Assembly (NCBI GenBank): GCA_035222895.1
Contig: JAVYIG010001044.1
Coordinates: 1-64,000, forward strand
Source: Strongylocentrotus droebachiensis
Taxonomy: Eukaryota > Echinodermata > Echinoidea > Camarodonta > Strongylocentrotidae
DNA: 64,000 bases
Direction: 5' to 3'
Shown: positions 1 to 11,869 of the stretch, one piece after another
Layout: each line of letters starts with the position of its first letter
Numbering within the stretch: position 1 is the stretch's first letter
Translations under genes and position numbers: made by a program
Notes under the pieces: model-generated
Database searches by the model: none
What the model was told of the DNA's origin: nothing
What the model saw: only the letters and a program-made list of their open reading frames with translations

Positions 1-242
1 GGCCTATTAAATTTATAAAGAGGTGACCAAATTTACTAAAGTTCACAGAGATTTTGACAATATTAGTATAAAATGTCATATTTGATCTATGATTTCTCAT
101 ATTCTACACAAATTGATTTATTTTAATTCTTACCAAATGGACGGTAATCTCGATCTAAAAATTTGATTTCGGATCGCAACTAAAAAAGTCATGAAAACAA
201 TGAGACCACAATATCTAATGAAAAGGCGCTTTATAAATAAAA

Positions 243-1258
243 TATTATAGATGGCGCTTGTTCCGAAACCTGTCCAAAATTTGACCCGTAACTCTGGCAT
301 GGAGATACCTTAGGCCAAATAAAAAAAAAAACATGTTTAGCGTCCTGTTTTTTCGAAAAATAGGAAGGAGGAGGCCCTTTTTATTTTTTATTTCAAAATG
401 GCCGCTCAAAATGGCTGCTCGATACATTTCCCCTGACAGTCGGGGCCTTTTGTTTTTAAGATGGCCTCCGACAAAAAAATTTTTTTTTTTAAATCAGAAA
501 TAGAGCCATTTTAGCAGTTTTTCATGTTTTTTTTCTTTCAAAAAAAAAAAAATTCTAAAAAAAAAATTCAAAAAAAATTTCAAAAAAAAAATTCAAAAAT
601 AAAAAATAAAATAAAATAGGAGGCGGCCCCCAAAAAGGAAGAGGGCAGGGACGCTAAACATGTATATTTTTTTTAATGGCCTTACTAAAACATACCCAAA
701 ATGAAATAAATATTCATTAAATGTCGAAATAAAAGATTATGAGTTTAAAAGTTGTTATGTTACCTGTTTCGTGTCAATTTTCTTGTTATTTTTGGAGTAT
801 TTTTCAGATAAACGTTGATATTAGTATACACTTTTTCACAGGTTTCACGGCAAACCGCTGCACAATACAAGTACATACCGATGGTGGGTTGCTGGCGGGC
901 ATGCGCCTGTGTGAAGTTATCTACCGTAATGAGGATCTGAGACATTATGGTAGATAACTTCACACAGGCGCGCCCGCAACCCACCTTCGGTATGCACTTG
1001 TATTGTGCAGCGGTTTGCTGTGAAACCTGTGAAAAAGTGTATACTAATATCAATGTTTTTCTGAAAAATACTCCAAAAATAACAAGAAAATTGACACAAA
1101 ACAGGTAATAAACATAACGACTTTTAACTCATGATCTTTATTTGGACATTTAATGAATATTTACTTCATTTTGCGTACGTTTTAATAGGGTATCTCCACT
1201 CCGGAGTTACGGGTCAAATTTTGGATAGGTTTCTGAACAAGCGCCTTATAGATATATT
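243..1258. repeat. Long foldback element (inverted repeat arms)
   Basis: The left arm (about 243-312 and 682-930) and the right arm (about 945-1258) are reverse complements of each other with scattered differences. The tip is centred near 940 (CATTATGGTAGATAACTTC and its inverse). The outer ends share GGCGCTTGTT and TTTGACCCGTAACTC. The left arm is interrupted by the nested element at 313-681. It has no coding capacity; small open frames in the arms are by-products of the palindrome. It lies upstream of the first GARS exon in the window. Confidence 0.85.
313..681. mobile_element. PIF/Harbinger-like MITE nested in the foldback
   Basis: The ends are GGCCAAATAAAAAAAA...ACATGTTTAGCGTCC and its imperfect reverse complement ending TTAATGGCC, flanked by TTA on both sides (310-312 and 682-684). 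The uninterrupted right arm of the host foldback shows the empty-site sequence. A 3-bp TTA duplication with GGCC termini suits PIF/Harbinger. The interior is A-rich and noncoding. Confidence 0.75.
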
Positions 1259-1374
1259 CACTGCTATGAGAGCCTGAGATGCATAGCTGTTTCTATAGGC
1301 TCAAGGGGACGTTACATCCTGCTATGAACCCGAGGAGAGGTATATAATATATTATATTATATATGTGTTTATAG

Positions 1375-3992
1375 GGTGACCTTGTGAGACAGATGAAAGA
1401 AGGGGGGACTCCAGCCCATGACATCAAGAGAGCAGTGGTGGAACTGAAGGCCAGGAAGAAGGCTTTAGAAGAAAAGGTAAAGAACATTCTTCAGAAGAAA
1501 AAAAAACATACTCAAAAACATACTAACTTCTATGTGATCTTCCAGAATCCAACCACTGTTTAAGAGAAGACATTTTGACACATCTGTCATTTTTTGTAGG
1601 ATGATCATTTACAGACCCCAAGATTGAAGGAAATGAAAAAGTAATGCTTGTATTATTACAGTGAGGAAGTAGATCCCTTTTTCTTTGAATTTTGTTTGAG
1701 CAAAACTAGAGATTACCACCATGACGTCATAATGCAACTGACAAATGTCCAGTGGATAAGTCTCCGGACTCTGAACCACAAGGTACGGGGTTCGAATCCC
1801 TGCCACAACACGATTAACATCCTTTGGGAAGACGTTAATCTACTTTTGCCACACTCCACACAGGTGAGGTAAAAGGGTAATGGTAGGATTATTCTTGAAA
1901 CGGACTGTGCGCTGATAATGGCTGCCCGAGGTAAAGCTAGGGTAATTATTTCCAAAGCTCTTTAGAAGCATGTAGAGCACGGGTTACCAACTCGCGGCCG
2001 CCCCGCGAGCTATTCTGGTGCGGCCCGCGGAGCATTGAAGAAGTGAAAATAAAAATATCTCATAAATGAAATGCGGCCTGCATAGCAGCGATGAAATAGG
2101 GTAAAAGATATATTGAATCGTTAAAATGTGAATTGAAACGTTGTTGATACAAGATTCCTCAAATTGATGATTGACATTAACACCCGGGGTGGGGTACTCA
2201 CATATTAGGACATACGGGGGTGTGCCACTCTAATGGGTGACTTTATCACAACAAAATCCCTAAACATGGGTCCCATTTCTAACAAAAAATACCATTAAAA
2301 ATGGGTCCGTCTACAAAATTATCAAAACTTTCGGGCGTTTGCCATGCAAACACTCGAAAAACATCCGAAAAACACCCGAACATTTTGGAAAATGGGTCGA
2401 GAAAATGCCCCCTAATAATGGGTAGGGGTTTCAAGGCTTGAGCGGCACACCCCCGTCCAAACCAACTCTGAGTATCCCCCTCCCCCCCCCCCCCCCCCCC
2501 CCGGGCATTAACATCACTCTCAGTGTTAATTTCAGTTTGTACATATACACATTAATGTTGTGAATCAAGAAATATGTTTGAAATGCCATACTTGTCTTGA
2601 AACTTACAGCCCTTTCTCATGAATCTTAATCGTTAACTGGATAGTCCCCTTCCCTTTGCATGCACCGCGTTCAATGAGATTTTGTCTTCACTGATTTTGT
2701 TTTTTGCTTGTTTGTTTTTGCAAAATTGCAGGTGTGTACACGTATTACATGGTTGTTTTTTTTTTTGGGGGGGGGGGGGGGGAGACTACCTAAATGGCCC
2801 GCCAAGTTATGCCAATCGTTAGCTGTGGCCTGCGAGCTTTAAAAGGTTGGCCCCCCGTGATGTAGAGGGACATTATATCATACTGCATTGTGCAGTGTGC
2901 ACTATACAAGAACGGATTATTATTTTCATTCAGATCGCTCAGCCTATCATGTATTTTTACCCTCACTATGATCTTTATTACTAACGAAAACTCGAAGGTG
3001 AGATATATATACTGTCCCCTTTCATAATAGGAGCTTGCTTTGACGTCGATAGGTGAGAAGTTTGATCGGGCCCAAGATGGAAGACACTCTGAAAAGGCGC
3101 TTCTATTATGACCAGTCCTATGCTATATATGGAGGTAAGTTTGTTTGAAAGGATCTTACCGTCAAGTTTTATTCTAAGGAGCTCTGTTCTGTTCTGTTCG
3201 TATCCCATCCTAACCACTTAGGGTCGGGGGTCACGGATTCACACACCTACATGTATGCTCTCCCCTGTCTTCTCTCTCTCTCAATGTTTCTGTGCATTCT
3301 GCAAGGGATCTTCCTGTCCACTGTTTGATATCATCTGTCCATCTCCTTCTTTGCTTTCCTCTTGACCTCATGTTATTGATTTGACACTCAAACAGAAATG
3401 GGTTCAAATCCTTACAGAATTGTTTTTAATGAAGTTAATGAGAATCATCATACGTTATGAAGATGCAGGGAGCAGAAAAATCGTATTAGCACAGAAGTGT
3501 AAAACATGAACATGTACATGTACATAACCTTGTTTGCCCAAAAGAAGGATGATACTTCCATTGGCAATACATAGCTCTTAGTCTTACGGCCTTCTTGTGG
3601 GCAAATGGAACTGGGAATGGGAAAGAGAAAATATTGTTAATTCCTTTATATTTGTATTCTACATTCATTCAGCTTTCCATTTATATAAAGTTGTGATTAT
3701 CGGATAGGGTCCTTAAGCACTGTATAAATATGTTTGTTTTTCATTGTTTAATTTGTGTTGTTTTGAGCAATCGCAAAGTGAATTCCTTGGTTTGAAGTAA
3801 AACTATCTTTTGTCTCTTTGGAGGTGTAAGTGGGCTGTGTAACTTTGAGCCTGTATGTAGGGTGTGCTACTTCATCATTATTTGGAGGAAACATTTTATC
3901 ATAGAAAAGGGCATGATTTTTTTTCTATTATATATTGGTTCTGGCTTTTAAAATCAACACCAAAATTCTACCCGTTCCATGTGTTACTTCTC

Positions 3993-4037
<45 letters not shown>

Positions 4038-7000
4038 CCTCCCTCTCTCTCTCTCTAGGTGTGAGTGGGCTGTATGACTTTGGGCCTACAGGGTGTGCCA
4101 TGAAAGCCAACTTTATCAACATATGGAGGAATCACTTCATCATCGAGGAAGGCATGTTGGAGGTGGACAGTGCTATATTGGCTCCCGAGACTGTCTTCAA
4201 GTGAGTCTTTTCTAACCAGTGATGTCTTTTGATCAAATTACATATCTGTTAAGATATGTATTAAAGCCTCTCTGCACTAGTTTAGCCAGGGGGGATTAGA
4301 CCTCCCTTCGTGGTCACTGGCATGTGGTTATCTCATCAAATCAGCTCTCAAGAAAAAGGGGACCATGGGGGATCAATTGGTACCGCTTTATAGGCATTGT
4401 TGGCTATATATAGGGCACAAGTAGCTACAAGTAGTGCAGTCCCGCTAGTATCTGTATCTGTTCCATGTTATATTCTTCATTCGCTAATGAATTGGGGGAG
4501 GGAAACCCTTTTCTGTTGAATAGGAAAAAGCAAATCACTTTGGATATCGACTAAGAATTTTATTTAGGTGAGATAATTCACTTGTACTGAGTATTGTTAC
4601 CTCTTTGCAATTGTAGTAATTTTCAGAATCAATGTGATATTACATTCCATTTGAAATCATTAAACATACAATATATGCTTCTAAGACAAGGTTTTCTTCC
4701 ATTTTCTAACCACCTTAAGGTTGTATTTCAATACTTTATTATTAAGATGTTTTTCAGGAATATCAAATTATTAGAGTTCATACATGTAAGAATGCTTTTC
4801 TGGTTTAAAAAAAAAGCTGTGAAGTTAATATTGCAAACAATTTACCTGTCGCTCTATCCTTATAATGGTACAAGATCTACATTCTACTTACATCTTCTGT
4901 TTTTATCAGCTACGGTTTTTGTTTTATTTTACTGAACAAAGAAACATGGGAATTGTTAGCTCATCTATTTCTATTGAATCATTTCAGAGCATCGGGTCAC
5001 GTTGAACGGTTTGCAGACTTCATGGTCAAGGATGGCAAGACCGGAGAATGCTTTCGAGCTGATCACCTCCTTCAATGTGAGTGGCGGTTTATTAGGCCAA
5101 ATAACAAAAATAAAGTGTTTCTCGTCCAGACTTTAAAAAAAAAGGAGGCGGCAGGGCATTACAATTTACTATTTTGCAATTTTTAGCAAATTTCTTCCAA
5201 GATGGCTGCCATGCTAATTACAGATATTGTGCTATGTTAGTGTACTGATGCAATGTATGGCAAAACAAATGATTTGTATCACTTTAGAAGCTATTTAAAC
5301 AAACAATTATCACAGGCATTTTTGTATGTGAGGGTGGCTTTTGGGAAACTTTTTTCGACTTTTTTTTCTGAATAGTAAATAGTAAATAAAAATGCGGCTG
5401 GCTTGGATAAGAGGCACTTCATTTTTGTTATTTGGCCTCAATAGCAGTTTACACAAGCTGCTAATGAAACACATTGACCGCTGACAGAATCATACTGAAT
5501 GTGTAAAAACCTTGGTGAAAAAGAAACAAATAAGGTTGCAGTTTTTGTCTTGTCTTGTTCAAAGGAAACGTATATGTATCCCCCCCCCCCCCCACCTGTT
5601 CATTGGTACACTATTTGCATGTATCATAATAACGAGGAATTACACGTCTTGTTTGACTTTTGGAGATGAAGTACTTTTCAAAAAGCTAAGTTACGCATTT
5701 GACATGGAAAATGAAGTCACAAAGAATAATTTTTATATCATATATTTGAATTTATGTATATACTTTTTATTTGTTTGTATTTGACAGGGATTAAATAAAT
5801 GATGGTGAAAAGGATAATTTTGGTACCATTTTATTGCAGATTAAAAAAAAAACCTTTTGTCTGTGTTATTTCTGTGCATCAAAAAAGTATGCATTACTAC
5901 AATTCAGAATTTAGGGTATAACGTTTTCAATTAATCATTTTTATGAATCAAAATAATAAGAAAAGAAACGATACATCAGCTTGTTATTATTCGGTAGGAA
6001 GGAATTTCATGAATGCTGTGAGCACCAAAATCAGTAGCCTAGCAGAGCCGGGGTAATATTCGACCGCCTTCATGATAATAATAATAATATTCCGCTCTTA
6101 TATAGCGCATAATACATCTACGATGTCTCTAAGCGCTTTACAGATATACTATTACCCCAGTCATTGGAATTAATACTTGCCTGCACACACTAAGTGTGCA
6201 CAATCTCCACTCCCTGGAGCCTTGAGCACCTTGCAAGGTGGATATGTGCGCTACATAAATATCCAATATTATTATTATTATCATTATTATTATTTATTAT
6301 ATTTTTGATAGCATACCTAGAGAAGTTAGGTGCTGCCAAAAAGGTGACCGAGGAGCTGAAGAAGGAGTACCAGACGGTGATTTCTCATCTAGAGTCCTAC
6401 GGTAAAGAAGAGTTGACGGAGCTGTTTAGGAAATACGAGGTGAAATCGCCGACCACAAACAACGATCTCTCGGATCCCATGGAGTTCAACCTCATGTTTG
6501 CCACTGCCATAGGTCCTGCTGGAAACATGCCAGGGTAAGGTGATATAGTTTAAGTGACTCAGTAACATTGCCTCAGATTCTGAAACAAAATCCTGGATTT
6601 AGCTCATGCTGCAATCATAATTATAAACCTTTAGGTCAGTCAGGAATCCTATGACTTTTACAAGCCGCTTTGCCTGTCTGATTATCAAGATATTTACGAT
6701 TGGAAATCAAAATTTCAAAAACCGTTTTCCTAATGGGTTTTGTAACACTACAGTCTATTGGGGGAAATGAGTAGGTATGGTAAAACCGGTCATTCAAAGA
6801 TTTTAACTTTTTTGAGGCACTTCATGATCATATTAAAGCGCAAGTTTTATAGGGCTTCAATATTACACCATATCACAGACACTGATAACACGTAGGGCCA
6901 TGCATCTTCGATTTAACATTGTTAAACAATGCCTTTAATGGCTTGAATTGAGATGTGACCGGCATGATTGGCAACTACTCTCAAACTTCTTTAGTTGAAG

Positions 7001-10000
7001 AAACCTCCAGATATGCTCCAGTTTCCATTTGCAAAATATTTGAATCACATCACTAAGCTACTGCAATTTGTTTAGAGTTTTTAGAATGAAAAGGATTGTC
7101 ATTAGTGATAAGCGTTAATTTCATGGTTTGAAAGTTATGTTAATAAATTTATGAATATTGGAAGGTGGAATTAATCAAACACAAATTGGCAACTCTGTGA
7201 CATATCTTGCGAGCTTCCCTCCCAATAACCCTGTACTAAAAAAAAAAATTATATCTTCCCTTAGGAAATTTTTGATCATTCATTCATCCTAAATATGATT
7301 ATTGCAAATGTTTTTTTATACAACCCTGTGTGAAGTAATCTATTCCATGATCAATAACTAAGCAATTGAAAATTCATGCATTCTATTCTCTTTTTGTAAT
7401 ATAGTATTGCAGTCTTTAAAGCCCATCTGTACCAGTTTACAGGAGGTATTAGACCACCCTGCAAGGTCACTGACAGGTGGTTATCTCATCAAATCAGCTC
7501 TCACTTATAAGAAAAAGAGGATCATGGGGAACTAATGGTCAACGATTAGGCATTGTTTGCTATATAGAGGGCGTAAATAGCTATAAGTAGTCCAGTGGGG
7601 CTTTAATGTTTGCTGGTTTTACATTGCAGATATCTAAGGCCCGAGACTGCCCAAGGTATCTTTGTGAACTTCAAGCGACTTCTGGAGTTCAACCAAGGTC
7701 GTTTACCCTTCGGTGCTGCTCAGATTGGCACTGCATTCCGTAATGAGATCTCCCCAAGGTCCGGCCTACTCCGAGTCAGGTGAGTATTTTTGTTGTGTGT
7801 GTGTTGAAGTATAACAATTACCCATTTTGTGGGTTCCATGCTGGAAAACAGTGAAACCTGTCTATTAAGATCATCGAGGTGTGGTCTACAAAGTGTGGTC
7901 TTTGTAGACAGGTGGTCACTAAAGCAGGTTTGACTGTACTATGTTTAAAAAAAAAAATTGGCTTTGAATATTATCTCTGTGTAGAAAAAATGCAAGTTTT
8001 TCTAATACTCTTGAAATGATGGTGAAAGCAACGCGCGTGTAGACCCAGGTGACAAGTTTTGATGTTATCCTTTTGTTTCTTTATATTCCTGAACCATTTG
8101 CCGGTAGACTTCTGTTTTTATGGCTTCATACAAAGTAGGTGGCCAAAAAGCATTGTTGTATAATTACCCAGCTTTTCCTTTTTTAATTCATCTTATATTA
8201 TTTGTGTACAATGAAATGCCAACTATTGTTTCCTGATTTTCAGCTAGTCTGCAATGTGTATCAAATTGGCAAAATCCAGAAATTCACACAGGAAAATGTT
8301 TTGCTGTACAATAAACACTGCAGTATTCACTTTTTGTGTGGTAATATACCTGTAATCTCATATCATATCATATGTATTTCATTTCAGAGAGTTTACCATG
8401 TGTGAAATCGAGCACTTCATCGACCCTACCAACAAAGATCATCCTAAGTTTGATACCATTGCCAACTTGGCCATCCCTCTTTTCCCTGTCGATCGGCAGG
8501 TCGGTGGGCTCTCTCCAATCACCATGACGATAGGGGAAGCAGTTGAAAAGGTAGGAAACAAAGTCTTCACATAAATCTGCTCCAGGGTGATTTCATGCCA
8601 AAAGATAGACATTAGACAATATTTTTAAGTAGACCATTTACACAAATGATAAATTATTAAAATGAAGACATGTTTTCAAGGGTATGACAATTACTATCAG
8701 AGTGTCACATTTCTTTACAATCTTTTGAATGACATATAGTCCAGTGGATCACAAGGTATGGGATGTGACTACTTGCCACATTGCTGACATCATTTAGCAA
8801 AAAATGTATATTTTGTCCACACTCGACCCAGGAAAAGTAACGAGTACCTGGTAGGAATGTATTTCTTCAAAGGTATAGACCAGTTTTGGAAATGCCGCCC
8901 TCTCAAGAAACGAAATGGAAACTCTTATTACCAATCATGTGAAAGAATATGTTTTGACTAATACGTGATGATATAAATTTTGCAGGGAAACCGCCTACTA
9001 ATTGATATATTTGGTAAATTATTATATCTATCTGGACCGGATAGATGTGTGTCGCGTAGTTCCATATACATCTTTCTGTGTACATTGCTTGTAACTTTAA
9101 TAAGATTGGGCCAAATTTCTTATCATTTTGATGATTCCAGAACCTTGCAGTACACACCAATACTTATATGCTAGATGATCAACCTTTTCTGATCGATTCC
9201 ACAACGTTTCTTTCACGATGCAATCGCATGACCAGAACTGTTCTATACCTTAAATTTTTTAGTTGCCTTAGGACAGCTTGGCTAGCCAGGGTAGTGGTAG
9301 TACTTACTTGTTTATGTTGCTGTTGTTGTTGCTATGACCATCATCATTATAGTCTTCTTCTTTTTTTCTTCTCCTGCTTTCCTCTAAATGTTTCCTTCTT
9401 CCCCAACATTGCATTACCTTGCCTGTCATATCTATATATTTTGAAACTTTGTACCTATTTTCCGTACAATATACTTGATTTGACATCTTTAAATTATTGT
9501 CTCGCCTGCGTAGCAAAAAGCGAGACATAGGCGACGCTTTTCCGGTGACGGCGGCGACGGCGGCGGCGGCGACGGCGACGGCGTCAACATCAAAAACTTA
9601 ACCTAAGGTTAAGTTTTTGAATTTTTGATATAATTTTTAAAGTATAGGTTCTTAGTCAATGAAACTTGGATTATAGGGTAATCAAGTATCCCCAATCATG
9701 TGAGTAGAATTTCAGATCACAAAGTCAAGGTCAAAGGTCATTTCAGGTCAACAGACTTGGACTATGTTGTAGCATCATCATCGAAAACTTAACCTAAGGT
9801 TAAGTTTTTGAATTTTTGATATAATTTTTAAAGTATAAGTTCTGAGTCAATGAAACTTGGACTATAGGGTAATCAAGTATCCCCAATCATGTGAGTAGAA
9901 TTTCAGATCACAAAGTCAAGGTCAAAGGTCATTTCAGGTCAACAGACTTGGACTATGTTGTGGCATCATCATCAAGATTTTCAAAATGCTTCCTTATTTT

Positions 10001-11697
10001 TCAACCGATTTTGATTCTGATTGTTTCATATGATAGGGCTAGGAGGGGGATTTAAAACTTGTATACAGAATCGTGAAATTCATTATCTATGCTAATTTAT
10101 GCAAATTTATTTGAAATCACAAAAAATGCTTCTTCTCCTTCATTTCTCGACCGATTTTGATTTGGTTTGCTTTATCTGGTAGAGCTAACTTTGGTACACT
10201 AAACTTCTACACCGAATTTTGAAATTGTTCTCCATTAATTAATAATGGTAATTTATGCAAATTTTTTCCAAAAATAACAAAAATTGCTTCTTCTCCCTCA
10301 TTTCTTGACCGATTTTGATTTGGTTTGCCTTATCTGGTAGAGCTAAATTTGGAACACTAAACTTCTACACAGAATTTTGAGATTTTACTCCCATTGATTA
10401 ATTATGATAATAATGCAAATTTATTCCAAAAATAATTTAAAAATCACAAAAAATGCTTCTTCTCCTTCATATTTCGACCGATTTTGATTTGGTTTGCTTT
10501 ATATCGTAGAGCTAACTTTGGTACACTAAAGGTCTACACAGAATTTTGAAATTGTTCTCCATTAATTAATTATGGTAATTTATGCAAATTTATTCCAAAT
10601 ATAACAAAAATTGCTTCTTCTCCCTCATTTCTTGACCGATTTTGATTTGGTTTGCCTTATCTGGTAGAGCTAAATTTGGAACACTAAACTTCTACACAGA
10701 ATTTTGAGATTTTGCTCCATTGATTATTTATGGTACTTTATGCAAATGAAATGAAATTATGTCCCTTCCAGGGCATCACATTTTTATTTTTTGACCAGTT
10801 CAAAAGTGTACCACGATATTTGTTGTTGCGAGATGCGGATGAGCACTACAATGTACGTCATTGACGTTCTGGTTTATCATATTGAATTGCGTTATGCAGG
10901 CGAGACCGCCGAGAGCGTTTCCCTTGTTTTGCAATCTATGCTGCCTTGTAAAAAAAAAGAGAATTTAAATTGTTTTTTGATGTATCGGTATGTATGAGGA
11001 ACAAATAAACTCCAAACTTCAAACAATGTTTTTATTACAGGGCATGATCAAGAGCCGTGTCTTGGGCTACTTCATGGGTCGTACCTTCCTCTTCATGACC
11101 AAGGTCGGCATCGATCCTAAGAAGCTCAGGTTCCGTCAGCACATGTTCAACGAGATGGCTCACTATGCCACCGATTGCTGGGATGCTGAGACCAAAACAT
11201 CATATGTAAGTGCGCTCCCAAATTGTTTGTATATATAGGTTGGAATTGTAAGGCATTTTTTACCCAAATGTGACTGAAATCATCAAAATGCATATGTAAG
11301 TATGCTCACAAATATTTTTGTATTTAGGTATGAATTTTAAGGCATTTTTTACCCAAATATGACTGCAGTCATCAAAATACATTTGTAACTGTGCTACCAA
11401 AATCGTATTTGGGTGTAAATGTAAGGCATTTTTGTCCCGAATGTGACTTAATACTGAGATAGTATAGCCCATAGAGTTGGTGTTGTCTTGAATTGTTGGA
11501 AAAAAGATTGCTGTATAATGTTTAAATTGTTTAAATTAGACGTTATAATTTTGTGGTATGTAAATTTCCAACTTTAGAGGTTCCTTCCATTTCATATTAT
11601 GTCAATTTCTAACTAAATGTTTATTTTGTCCTCTTCCCCATTGTATCTATCATTCTGTGTTATTTTTTCTGTCTGTCTCTCTCTCTCTCTCTCTGTC

Positions 11698-11731
<34 letters not shown>

Positions 11732-11799
11732 GTTCTGTCTCTATCTGTCTCTCTCTGTCTGTTTGTCTCTGTCTCTCCCTATGTCTGTCTCTCCCTCTG

Positions 11800-11832
<33 letters not shown>

Positions 11833-11835
11833 GTC

Positions 11836-11869
<34 letters not shown>

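Noticed and set aside
739-1099. Matching small proteins on both strands (60-97 residues)
   Set aside because: They arise because the two arms of the foldback are reverse complements; no start context or family match.
1752-1805. A true tRNA gene
   Set aside because: A and B boxes are present but the cloverleaf arms do not close, and a SINE body follows.
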